Shown here in pieces: positions 51,036 through 61,241 of a stretch of DNA of 64,000 nucleotides. The stretch lies in contig NZ_JASNRA010000002.1 of assembly GCF_030411955.1 (NCBI RefSeq), forward strand, positions 310,001-374,000. The letters run 5' to 3'. Position 1 is the stretch's first letter, and each line of letters opens with the position of its first letter. Origin of the DNA: Massilia sp. YIM B02443 (lineage in GTDB: Bacteria > Pseudomonadota > Gammaproteobacteria > Burkholderiales > Burkholderiaceae_D). The notes under the pieces were generated by a model that saw only the letters and a program-made list of their open reading frames with translations, did no database searches and was not told the origin of the DNA. The translations under genes were made by a program, and so were the position numbers.

Positions 51036-53389
51036 GCGCGCGCCACCGCTTGTTCCACGAACGAGACCGCGTCCAGGATCGCTTCGCAGGTCGCCGGGGC
51101 GTTCAGCGGCGGATTGATCTTGTGTTCGCCGACCGCCGAGATGGCGTCGCGGATCGCGAAGAACACCGAGAACGGCAGCAGCAGTGGCGGCTCGCCCACC
51201 GCCTTCGAGCGGTGGATGCTGTCCTCGACATTGGCGTTGTCGAACAGGCGCACGCGGAAGTCCTCCGGACAGTCCGAGACACCCGGTATCTTGTAGGTCG
51301 ACGGCGCGTGCGTCATGAGTTTACCGGCCGCGTTCCACCACAGTTCCTCGGTGGTGAGCCAGCCCATGCCCTGGATGAAGGCGCCCTCGACCTGGCCGAT
51401 GTCGATCGCCGGATTGAGCGAGCGGCCGGCGTCGTACAGCGCGTCCACGCGCAAGAGCTTGAATTCGCCGGTAAGCGTGTCGACCACCACTTCCGACACC
51501 GCCGCGCCATAGGCAAAGTAGGAGAACGGATGGCCGGTCATGGTCTTCGCATCCCAGGACAGACCGGGCGTGGCATAGAAGCCGTCCGACCACAGCTGCA
51601 CCCGCGCCAGGTAGGCCTTGGCCACCAGCTCCTCGAAGGGCAGCGCCAGTCCGGCAACGAACACTGTGCCGGCCGCGAAGCGCACCTCATTGGCCGCGCC
51701 GCCGTACTGCTGCGCGGCGAAGCTGGCCAGCCGTTCGCGGATGGTGCGCGCCGCATCCTGCGCCGCCTTGCCGTTCAGGTCCGCGCCAGTGGAGGCGGCG
51801 GTGGCCGAGGTGTTCGACACTTTCGAGGTGTTGGTGGCGGTGGCGCGCACGCGCGCCAGCTCCACGCCCAGTTCGTGCGCCACCACCTGCATCACCTTGG
51901 TGTTGATGCCCTGCCCCATCTCGGTGCCGCCGTGATTGACCAGGATCGAGCCGTCGACGTACACGTGCACCAGTGCGCCGGCCTGGTTCAGGTGGCTGAC
52001 GTTGAAGGCGATGCCGAACTTCAGCGGCGTGAGCGCCAGGCCTTTTTTCAGCACCGGGCTGCCGCGGTTGTAGTCGGCGATCGCGGCGCGGCGGGCGCGG
52101 TAGTCGCTGCTCGCTTCCAGTTCGTCCACCAGCTTGCCGATCACGTTGTCGACGATGGTCTGGCCATACGGCGTGACGTTGCGCTCCTGGGTGCCGTAGA
52201 AATTCAGGCGCCGGATGTCGAGCGGGTCGCGGCCAAGATTGCGCGCGATCTCGTCGAGCACGTACTCGATCGCGATCGCGCCCTGCGGCCCGCCGAAGCC
52301 GCGGAATGCGGTGTTCGACTGGGTGTTGGTCTTGCCGCAGGCGGCGCGGATCTCGACGTCGGACAGGTAATAGGCGTTGTCGAAGTGGCAGACGGCGCGC
52401 GTCGCGACCGGGCCGGACAGGTCGGCCGAGAAGCCGGCGCGGGTGACCATGTCGACGCGCGCGGCCAGGATGCGGCCCTCGACGTCGTAGCCGACTTCGT
52501 ACAGGTAGTGGAAGCAGTGGCGTTTTCCCGTGACCAGCATGTCGTCGTCGCGGTCGGCGCGCAGCTTGACCGGGCGGCCCGTACGCACGGCGGCGATCGC
52601 GGCGGCCGAGGCCCACAGGGCCGACTGCGACTCCTTGCCGCCGAAGCCGCCGCCCATGCGCCGGCATTCGACCGTGACGTGGTGCGAGTGCAGGCCGAGC
52701 GCATGCGCCACCACGTGCTGCATCTCGCTCGGATGCTGGGTCGAGCAATAGACATGCATGCCGCGGTCCTCGCCGGGGATGGCGTAGGCGATCTGGCCTT
52801 CGAGGTAGAACTGTTCCTGGCCGCCGACCGACAGCTCGCCCTTGACCACGTGCGCGGCACGAGTGAAAGCCTCGGCGGCGTCGCCCCGCGCCAGGTGCAT
52901 CGGCGGCAGCACGTACGATGCGGCGGCGCGCGCCGCTTGCGGGGTCAGGATCGCCGGCAGTTCTTCGTACTCGACCCGCGCCAGGCGCGCGGCGCGGCGC
53001 GCGTTGTCGTGGCTGTCGGCGACGACGATGAAGACCGGCTGGCCGACGTACTGGACCAGGCCGTCGGCCAGGATCGGATCGTCGTGGATGATCGGACCGC
53101 AATCATTCAGGCCAGGGATGTCGGACGCCAGCAGCACCGCCACCACGCCGCGCGCGGCGCGTACGGGGTCGAGGTCGATGGCGGTGATGCGCGCATGCGC
53201 GCGCGCCGACAGGCCGAGGGCGGCGTGCAGCGTGCCGGCCAGCTCCGCGATGTCGTCGGTATAGGTAGCCTGGCCGCGCACGTGCAGCTCGGCCGATTCG
53301 TGCTTGCGCGCGCGGCCGACTTCGGCCCAGTCGTTCGAGACCGGGATCTCCATCTCTGCCCTTGCGCGTGCGATGCCTGCGTCGTTCAT
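51032..53389 (-). CDS. xdhB: Xanthine dehydrogenase molybdenum-binding subunit
   Basis: 785 aa. Start at MNDAGIARARAEM after an aggagaaccg ribosome site. Molybdopterin motifs: QEQFYLEGQIAYAI, ECRRMGGGFGGKESQ, CGKTNTQSNTAFRGFGGPQG, VNHGGTEMGQGINTK and SKAVGEPPLLL with the catalytic Glu. Together with XdhA it oxidises hypoxanthine and xanthine to urate. It lies 10 bases after xdhA. Confidence 0.96.
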   Translation of the reverse strand: MNDAGIARARAEMEIPVSNDWAEVGRARKHESAELHVRGQATYTDDIAELAGTLHAALGLSARAHARITAIDLDPVRAARGVVAVLLASDIPGLNDCGPIIHDDPILADGLVQYVGQPVFIVVADSHDNARRAARLARVEYEELPAILTPQAARAAASYVLPPMHLARGDAAEAFTRAAHVVKGELSVGGQEQFYLEGQIAYAIPGEDRGMHVYCSTQHPSEMQHVVAHALGLHSHHVTVECRRMGGGFGGKESQSALWASAAAIAAVRTGRPVKLRADRDDDMLVTGKRHCFHYLYEVGYDVEGRILAARVDMVTRAGFSADLSGPVATRAVCHFDNAYYLSDVEIRAACGKTNTQSNTAFRGFGGPQGAIAIEYVLDEIARNLGRDPLDIRRLNFYGTQERNVTPYGQTIVDNVIGKLVDELEASSDYRARRAAIADYNRGSPVLKKGLALTPLKFGIAFNVSHLNQAGALVHVYVDGSILVNHGGTEMGQGINTKVMQVVAHELGVELARVRATATNTSKVSNTSATAASTGADLNGKAAQDAARTIRERLASFAAQQYGGAANEVRFAAGTVFVAGLALPFEELVAKAYLARVQLWSDGFYATPGLSWDAKTMTGHPFSYFAYGAAVSEVVVDTLTGEFKLLRVDALYDAGRSLNPAIDIGQVEGAFIQGMGWLTTEELWWNAAGKLMTHAPSTYKIPGVSDCPEDFRVRLFDNANVEDSIHRSKAVGEPPLLLPFSVFFAIRDAISAVGEHKINPPLNAPATCEAILDAVSFVEQAVARA

Positions 53390-53399
53390 GCGGTTCTCC

Positions 53400-54875
<1,476 letters not shown>

Positions 54876-55024
54876 GGTGTCGGTGTTGTGGAGTTGTCGC
54901 CGCGACGGCGATCGGCCAAGGGCGGAAGGCTACCATTTCCAGCCGCCCCTCTTATAACCCATCTCTAATATTGCTTATCATCGAATTACAATAACAGAAA
55001 TGCGATTCACATGAACCTACCGCT

Positions 55025-55972
55025 TCATTCTACGCACGGATGCACGGCTTTCCAGTGATTGGCGATGTCGATCCGGCGCGTTACCCACACCCGCTCGTGC
55101 CGCATCACGTAATCGAGGAAGCGCGCCAGCGCCGCCGTGCGCCCGGGCCGCCCCGCCAGGCGGCAGTGCAGGCCGACCGACAGCATCTTGGGCCGGTCCA
55201 GGCCGTCCGGGTCGCCCTCGCGGTACAGCACGTCGAAGGCATCCTTCAGGTAGTCGTAGAACTGCGTGCCCGAATTGAAACCCTGGGCGGTGGCGAAGCG
55301 CATGTCGTTGGTGTCGAGCGTGTACGGCACCACCAGGTGCGGCGTCGTGCGCGGCTGCCCGTCCGGCCCGCTTGTTGCGACCTTCTGCCAGAACGGCAGG
55401 TCGTCGCCGTAGTGGTCGGCGTCGTAGGCAAACCCGCCGTGCTCGACCACCAGGCGCCGCGTGTTCGGCGAATCGCGCCCGGTGTACCAGCCCAGCGGCG
55501 CGGCGCCTGTCAACGCGCGCAGGATCTCGACCGCCTGCGCCATGTGGGCGCGCTCGGTGGCCTCGTCCACGTTCTGGTACGAGATCCACTTCAGGCCGTG
55601 GCAGGCGATCTCGTGGCCCAGTTCGCGAAACGCCGCCACCGCCTCGCGGTTGCGCTCCAGCGCCTGCGCCACCCCGAACACGGTCAGCGGCAGCTTGCGT
55701 TCCTCGAACAGGCGCAGCAGGCGCCACAGCCCGGCGCGCGAACCGTATTCGTAGAGCGACTCCATGCTCATGTGACGCATCGGGAAGGCGGACGCGCCGA
55801 CGATCTCGGAGAGGAAGGTTTCCGACGCCGGATCGCCATGCAGCACGCAATTCTCGGCGCCCTCCTCGTAGTTCAGCACGAACTGCAGCGCGACGCGGGC
55901 GCCGCCCGGCCAGCGCGGGTGCGGGGGATTGCGGCCGTAGCCGGTCAGGTCGCGCGGGTAAGGAGTGTCCAT
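55025..55972 (-). CDS. puuE: Allantoinase PuuE (polysaccharide-deacetylase fold)
   Basis: 315 aa from MDTPYPRDLTGYGRNPP, the usual PuuE length and start; longer in-frame readings upstream are not conserved. Deacetylase-fold motifs: ARVALQFVLNYEEGAENCVL, EIVGASAFPMRHMSMESLYEYG, GHEIACHGLKWISYQNVD and GWYTGRDSPNTRRLV. PuuE opens the hydantoin ring of allantoin to allantoate without the dinuclear metal centre of classical allantoinases. It lies upstream of the xdh operon in the same direction, extending purine breakdown beyond urate. Confidence 0.9.
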   Translation of the reverse strand: MDTPYPRDLTGYGRNPPHPRWPGGARVALQFVLNYEEGAENCVLHGDPASETFLSEIVGASAFPMRHMSMESLYEYGSRAGLWRLLRLFEERKLPLTVFGVAQALERNREAVAAFRELGHEIACHGLKWISYQNVDEATERAHMAQAVEILRALTGAAPLGWYTGRDSPNTRRLVVEHGGFAYDADHYGDDLPFWQKVATSGPDGQPRTTPHLVVPYTLDTNDMRFATAQGFNSGTQFYDYLKDAFDVLYREGDPDGLDRPKMLSVGLHCRLAGRPGRTAALARFLDYVMRHERVWVTRRIDIANHWKAVHPCVE

Positions 55973-56072
55973 GGCAGCCGTCCGTGATGACAATACGGCT
56001 GATAATATATTGCAGGAACAGCAACGGCATATCGCATGGCGCATATCGAAGTGCGTGTGCGGCGTATAGGAA

Positions 56073-56741
56073 TCATGCGGGCTGGGAAGTTGGAAAAAGG
56101 CCAGGCTGAATCGACGTCCACAATGCGGGGAGTCGATCGCTCGGGGCCAGCCAGATTGTGAGCTGAGGATCGAGCCAACCGATGACCTCGATACCTTTAT
56201 CGTGTAGTTCAATCAACGAGGGATGAAGCCAGAGAAGCTGCTCATGATGAAATACGCGATTTCTCAGGTCGCGAATTTGATTGAGCGAAGACGAGATGGT
56301 GTGCCGCTGCCGCTGTGACTTCGGGCACCGCGGAAACACCAGACGGAGTTCTTTCCACAGCAGTGCCTGAAACTGCACGTTGAACAAGGCGCTCCAAAAG
56401 CCGAAGGCGAGCTCCGCAATAATTTTGTCTGGCGTAACCGCTTCCATACGTCGCTTCAACTTCGCGATCGCGTTCGAAACCTCATGTAATTGCCATTTGA
56501 ACGAGGGATCACCAGCCCAGCTTTCCCACCAATCGCTGCGCTTGTACATCACGCCCAGGCGCCGGTGGATGCCATTTTTCAGCGCAATTTCTAGCACGCT
56601 CAACATTGGCATCATCGCTTCGGCCACCAGCATATTTGCCACATAAGCATGCGCCGCCGCGACCTCATCGCCGCCGCAGGCGGCACGGTAACGCCCAAGG
56701 CGTGCTGCAGAAAAATGTTGCTCGAGTTCGCTCCAGTTCAT
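56073..56741 (-). CDS. Abi-like HEPN-domain protein
   Basis: 222 aa, soluble and helical. N-terminal NWSELEQHFSAARLGRYRAA and ...VLEIALKNGIHRRLG resemble Abi_2/Abi-like proteins; the HEPN RNase motif R-x4-H is present at about 160-165 in LRNRVFHHEQLL. Lower GC and more A/T-ending codons than neighbours suggest acquisition. Abi-like HEPN proteins act as RNases in phage-abortive infection or toxin systems; no cognate antitoxin or nucleotidyltransferase gene is adjacent. A defence role is inference. Confidence 0.75.
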   Translation of the reverse strand: MNWSELEQHFSAARLGRYRAACGGDEVAAAHAYVANMLVAEAMMPMLSVLEIALKNGIHRRLGVMYKRSDWWESWAGDPSFKWQLHEVSNAIAKLKRRMEAVTPDKIIAELAFGFWSALFNVQFQALLWKELRLVFPRCPKSQRQRHTISSSLNQIRDLRNRVFHHEQLLWLHPSLIELHDKGIEVIGWLDPQLTIWLAPSDRLPALWTSIQPGLFPTSQPA

Positions 56742-56753
56742 TGCGCGTCAGCT

Positions 56754-56781
56754 TTGATTGGATGAACGATGATGATATACT
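56754..56781 (+). promoter_or_regulatory. Promoter of a candidate small RNA
   Basis: TTGATT (56754-56759), 16-nt spacer, TATACT (56776-56781) preceded by TGA. No protein gene follows on this strand before a strong terminator at 56878, so the expected start near 56788 would produce a short RNA. Confidence 0.5.
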
Positions 56782-56787
56782 CTGCAA

Positions 56788-56912
56788 GCAGCCCTGGATT
56801 CTGTCCTCTCCCAACCTCCATACTGGTGAAGACGTCAGGTCAGTTTTGGCCCCGCACTCGGGGCCACCCTAATTCAAAACAAACCCGCCTTTCGGCGGGT
56901 TTGTTGTTTTTA
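56788..56912 (+). ncRNA. Candidate ~125-nt small RNA
   Basis: Region bounded by a good promoter and an intrinsic terminator with no convincing coding content. Predicted elements: a single-stranded, pyrimidine-rich 5' part (tgtcctctcccaacctcc, able to pair with ribosome sites), a stem tggccccg / cggggcca (56847-56866, loop cact), then the 12-bp terminator stem. No match to a known RNA family was recognised by eye. Transcription is inferred, not shown. Confidence 0.4.
56878..56912 (+). terminator. Strong intrinsic terminator
   Basis: Stem aacaaacccgcc / ggcgggtttgtt with tetraloop tttc, then gttttta. The T-tract is better on the plus strand; on the minus strand, where the class-V PLP enzyme gene ends 31 bases away, the tail is tttgaatt, so it may serve both directions. 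Confidence 0.85.
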
Positions 56913-56942
56913 GCCTGAGTTTTGTCAGCATGGCCCATGAGG

Positions 56943-58283
56943 TCACATGCTCATGGCTTTCAATCCCGCCACCAGCCGGTCCACCTGCGCTTCCGACGTG
57001 AAGATCGCCGGCGTCACCCGCACGCAGGCGCCCGACGCCAGGCCGTCGCGCAGCACGGCGAACACGCCGTGCTCCTTGAGCAGCCGTTTCGACAGCGCCG
57101 CATTCTCGGCCACCGAGGTCTTGCCGCGCAGCCGGAACGAAGCGATCGCGCTGGTCAGGCGCGGATCGTTCGAGGCCAGCACCTGCAGCCCGCCGATGTC
57201 GCGCGCCGCCTCCACCCAGCGGTTGCGCAGGCGCTGCAGGCGCGCCGCCTTGTTGGCCACGCCGATCCGTTCGTGGATCTGCAGCGCCAGCGGCAAGGCC
57301 AGGTAGGCGGCGAAGTTGACGGTGCCGGTATGCACCCGGGTGCGGATGTCGTCGCCGTCCGGTTCGCCCATATGGGGATCGATGTCGCGCACCCGGCCGC
57401 GCCGGATGTAGAGCGCGCCCACGCCCACCGGCGCGCCGATCCACTTGTGCAGGTTGATGCCGGCGAAGTCGGCATCCAGGTCGGGCAACCGCATGTCGAG
57501 CTGGCCGAAACCGTGCGCGGTGTCGACGATGGCGTCGATGCCGCGCGCGCGCGCCATGCGCACGATCTCGGCCACCGGCAGCACCATGCCGTTGCGGTGG
57601 TTGACGTGGGTGAGCAGCATCATGCGCAGCTTCGGATGCTGCGCCATCGCCTGCGCATAGGCGTCGATCAACGACCCGTGCGTGGCCGGCTCCGGCAGCG
57701 CGAGGCGCACCACGTCGACGCCGCGCCGCGTCCGCAGCCAGCCCATGACCGTGAGCATATTGTCGTAGTCGACGTCGGCGCACAGCACCGTGTCGCCGGC
57801 ACGCAAACGGTTGTAGCCGGAGATGAGCGCCTGCAGCGCCTCGGTGGCGCCACGCGTGAGCACGATCTCGTCACGCTCGACGCCCAGCGCACGCGCCGCC
57901 GCCGCGCGCGCAGCCTCGAACTCGGGCGGAAAGCGCAGGCGGCCGTAATAAGCGTTGCCGTGGTTGACCGTGGCCAGGTGCTGCTGGCAGGCCGCCAGCA
58001 CCGGTCGCGCCATCGAACCCCAGTAACCGTTGTCGAGCATCGCGACGTCCTGCGTGACGTCGTACTGCGCGGCCACGCGTTGCCAATAGCCGCTGTCGGC
58101 GGCCAGCGCGGCGGGCGACAGCGCCGGCGGCGCCAGGCTGTCCATGACCGCCGCCAGCGACGCCGGTTCGAACGGCGCAGCTGCAGCTGCGGTTGCAGAT
58201 GCGGATGCAGCTGCCGCCGGCGCCAGCGTCAGCGCCGCCCCGCCGCGCAGCCAGGCGCGGCGCTTCAAGTCAGGCTGGCTCAA
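56943..58283 (-). CDS. Tat-exported class-V PLP enzyme (PvdN/isopenicillin-N-epimerase-like)
   Basis: 446 aa. Twin-arginine signal KRRAWLRGGAALTL followed by an Ala-rich stretch to about residue 37. Fold-type-I, aminotransferase-class-V pattern: YDVTQDVAMLDNGYWGSM, LTRGATEALQALISGY, VDTAHGFGQLDMRLPD and the PLP-lysine block GINLHKWIGAPVGVG. Periplasmic PLP enzymes are rare; the best known, PvdN, modifies pyoverdine in the periplasm. Its ATG overlaps the stop of the TonB receptor pseudogene upstream (ATGA), so the two were expressed as a unit. No siderophore synthetase lies in the window; substrate unknown. Confidence 0.85.
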   Translation of the reverse strand: MSQPDLKRRAWLRGGAALTLAPAAAASASATAAAAAPFEPASLAAVMDSLAPPALSPAALAADSGYWQRVAAQYDVTQDVAMLDNGYWGSMARPVLAACQQHLATVNHGNAYYGRLRFPPEFEAARAAAARALGVERDEIVLTRGATEALQALISGYNRLRAGDTVLCADVDYDNMLTVMGWLRTRRGVDVVRLALPEPATHGSLIDAYAQAMAQHPKLRMMLLTHVNHRNGMVLPVAEIVRMARARGIDAIVDTAHGFGQLDMRLPDLDADFAGINLHKWIGAPVGVGALYIRRGRVRDIDPHMGEPDGDDIRTRVHTGTVNFAAYLALPLALQIHERIGVANKAARLQRLRNRWVEAARDIGGLQVLASNDPRLTSAIASFRLRGKTSVAENAALSKRLLKEHGVFAVLRDGLASGACVRVTPAIFTSEAQVDRLVAGLKAMSM

Positions 58284-60679
58284 AACTTCACCGTGTAGTC
58301 GAGATACAGGTTGCGGCCATCGGTATCGTACGGCGCGTTGCGCGAGTAGATCAGGCCACGGCTGGCCTGGAACACGGCTTCGTCCGGATACTTGTCGAAC
58401 AGGTTGTCGACGCCGAAGCGCAGCGTCTGCTTCGAGGTGACCCGGTAGCTGAGTGCCGCGTCGAAGAAGCGCATCGCGCCGAAGCGCTGGAAGATGTCGC
58501 CGGTCGCGTTGCCAGTGCTGTCGGTCCAGGCGCCGTAGTGGCGCATGCGGCCCATGCCGCTCCAGGCGCCGCGCTCGTAGACCGCGCTCAGCGTCGCCTT
58601 CTGGCGCGGCAGGCGGTCTTCGAAGATGGTGCGCTGGGTGGCGTTGGCGGCGACGCTGGTGCGCCCGCCATCGACCTCGGTGCGGTTGTAGTTGTAGGCC
58701 AGCGTCAGGTTCAGGCGGCCGTCGGCGACCCGGCTCAGGTGGCTGGCGACGACGTCGATGCCCTCGGTGGTGGTGTCGAAGTCGTTGGTGAAGTAGTTGA
58801 CCGAGGTGTAGCGCAGCGGATTGGCCATCCCGGCCGGCACCGCGAACGATGCTGACGTACTGAATCGGTCACGCAGCTTGATGCGGTACAGGTCGATCGA
58901 TCCCGACAAGCCCATCGCGCTCTTGAAGGTCAGGCCGAGCGACAGGTTGTTGGATTTTTCCGGCGTCAGCGGCTGGGCGCCGAGCGCCAGCGCCAGCGGG
59001 TCGCTCGTGGACAGGCGGCCGCTGGTGAACACCAGCAGGGTCCTGGTGTCGAGACCCTGGCTGGTGCTGCTGGTATTGAGCTGGCCCGGGGTCGGCGCAC
59101 GGAAACCGGTCGAATACGAGCCGCGCAGGGCGAAGTCGGGCGTCACCTCGTAGCGCGCCGACAGCTTGCCGGTGGTGCTGTCGCCGAACTCCGAATAATC
59201 CTCGTAGCGCGCGGCGGCGCCGATCGACAGGCGCGCGCTCAGCGGCACTTCGACGTCGACGTAGGAGGCATAGCTGTCCTGGTCCCAGCGTCCGGCCTGG
59301 CGGTCGCTGAAGCCGGGCGCGCCGTTGGCGGCCGGATCGAGGCCGAAGGCGGCGCCCGGCCCCACCTGGTACGAAGCGAGGTCGCCGGCGCGCACGCCAT
59401 AGCGCTCGTTGCGGTATTCCACGCCGAAACCCACGTTGACCGGTTGCGCCAGCGCGGCCACGCCCCAGGTGTAGTTGAAGTTGGCGTTGACCAGCTTTTC
59501 TTCCTGGGTCAGGCGGCCCAGGTCGAACGCGGTCGGGCTCTGCGGCCCGAGCGAGGCGTTGATCGAATTATGCAGGCGGTAGTCGATGCGGTTGCGGCTG
59601 TACGAGGCGCTCAGGTCCCACGACAGGTTGTCGCTGAAGTGGCCGCGCAGCCCTCCCAGCAGGTGCAGGTCGTCCTGCTCGTTGCCGTACTGCGGACTGA
59701 AGCCGAGCGGATAGATGCTGCGCACGTCCCAGCCCGGGAACAGCGCCACGCGCTTGTAGACACTGCCGCTGGCGTCGGGATTGCGCCAGTTGAAGTCGGA
59801 CGTGCCGTCGCTGTGGCCGAACAGGCCGTAGCCATAGGCCGTGACGTCGTTGGCCAGGCCGACGCTGGCGTTGAAGCCGAGGCGCTGGCTTTCCAGTTCG
59901 GGCTGGCCCTAGCGCTGCACCGGGTCCGGCACCTGCAGCTCCGGGTGCGCGTTCTGGAAGGCGATGGCGTCCGGACGCTGGCGCGTGCGCGAGGTCGGAT
60001 CGGATTTGGCCGCTTCGGCGAACAGGTTCAGGCGGCCGTTGTCGCCGAAGGCGAAGCCGTAGCGGGCGCGCAGCGTGTTCGACTTGCCGTCGCCTTCGCC
60101 GTACTGTGCATGCTGGGCGTTGATCTCGCCGCCGATCGTATCGTCGAGGATGATGTTGATCACGCCGGCGATCGCGTCCGACCCGTACTGGGCCGAGGCG
60201 CCGTCGCGCAGCACTTCGATGCGCTTGACAGCGCTGGTGGGAATCGCGGCCATGTCGGCCGCCTGCGAGCCGCGCGCGCCGAGGAAGGCGCTGCGGTGGA
60301 AACGCTTGCCGTTGACCAGCACCAGGGTCTGGTCCGGCGACAGGCCGCGCAGCGTGGCGGGACGCACGAACACCTGGCCGTCGGCCATCGGCAGGCGCTG
60401 CACCACGTAGGACGGGACCAGCTGCGCCAGCACGTCGTTCAGGTCGGACGACTCGACGGCGGCGATTTCTTCGCGGGTGAACACGTCGACCGGGGCCAGC
60501 GTGTCGAACTGGGTGCGGTTGCCGGCGCGGGTGCCGGTGACGATCACCGCTTGCGCGGCCGGGGCATCTACGCCCAGCGGCGCGCCGGACGCAGGGATGT
60601 TCTGGGCATGCACACCAACCAGTGCATGGCATGCGCACAGCGCGGCGGCGCTGGCGATCTGGCTTCGTTTCAAATTCAT
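58280..60679 (-). pseudogene. TonB-dependent receptor interrupted by one in-frame stop
   Basis: A 799-codon frame broken by a single amber codon (TAG at 59909-59911). Before it: signal peptide (MNLKRSQIASAAALCACHAL), plug domain with VIVTGTRAGNRTQFDTLAPV, TLVLVNGKRFHRSAFLG and GSDAIAGVINIILDD. After it the same frame continues at once with GQPELESQRLGFNASVG and runs as a barrel to the C-terminal LYLDYTVKF. No other stop or frame change is present between 59908 and 59750. Without readthrough, only a 256-residue plug fragment forms; a GTG at 59749 could start a 489-residue barrel fragment. It may be a recent nonsense mutation, a base-call error or suppressed stop. It couples by ATGA to the PLP enzyme. 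Confidence 0.85.
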
Positions 60680-60885
60680 TGCGACTCGTGAAGTTGGTAA
60701 AAAAGGCTGCCCGCTGCCGCCGTGTGTGGCGCAGTTGACAAGGCGCTAGCCTAAAGATGCAATATTTCGTGAAGATGAATCCGGCCATCGCATGACGAAA
60801 TCACCTGCTTTGTCACGCCGCGCAGCCCGGCCGATCCGGGTTATGATTTCTGCAATGTCAATATCGGCCACGGCCGGGAGGCTTC

Positions 60886-61239
60886 ATGGGAAAACTGAGC
60901 ACGCACGTCCTCGACACCGCACACGGCTGCCCGGCGGCCGGCGTCAAACTTGCGCTGTACGTGATCGACGCCGACCGGCGCACCCTGCTCAGGGATGACG
61001 TGACGGACGCCGACGGCCGCTGCGCCGCCCCCCTGCTCGAAGGCGAGGCGCTGCGCCCCGGCAGCTACGAACTGGTGTTCGGGGCCGGCGACTACTACGC
61101 GGCGCGCGGCGTCGCGCTGCCGGCGCCGCGCTTCCTGGACCGCATCGTGATCGCCTTCGGCGTCGCCGACCCGGCCCAGAACTACCACGTGCCGCTGGTG
61201 ATGACGCCGTGGTCGTACTCCACCTACCGCGGCAGCTGA
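60886..61239 (+). CDS. uraH: 5-Hydroxyisourate hydrolase
   Basis: 117 aa transthyretin-like protein. Signature HVLDTAHGCPAAGVKLALYV at the N terminus (catalytic His in STHVLD), the Arg of DADRRTLL, and the C-terminal YHVPLVMTPWSYSTYRGS (HVPLLxSPxxYSTYRGS family ending). It hydrolyses 5-hydroxyisourate, the product of urate oxidation, to OHCU. The preceding 206 bases hold the divergent promoters of uraH and the TonB receptor; a TATGAT box lies at 60842-60847. Confidence 0.95.
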   Translation: MGKLSTHVLDTAHGCPAAGVKLALYVIDADRRTLLRDDVTDADGRCAAPLLEGEALRPGSYELVFGAGDYYAARGVALPAPRFLDRIVIAFGVADPAQNYHVPLVMTPWSYSTYRGS

Positions 61240-61241
61240 CC

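Noticed and set aside
56606..56872. 88-codon frame over the candidate small RNA
   Set aside because: Starts within the antisense of the HEPN gene, is Arg/His-rich in its first half and has no ribosome site.
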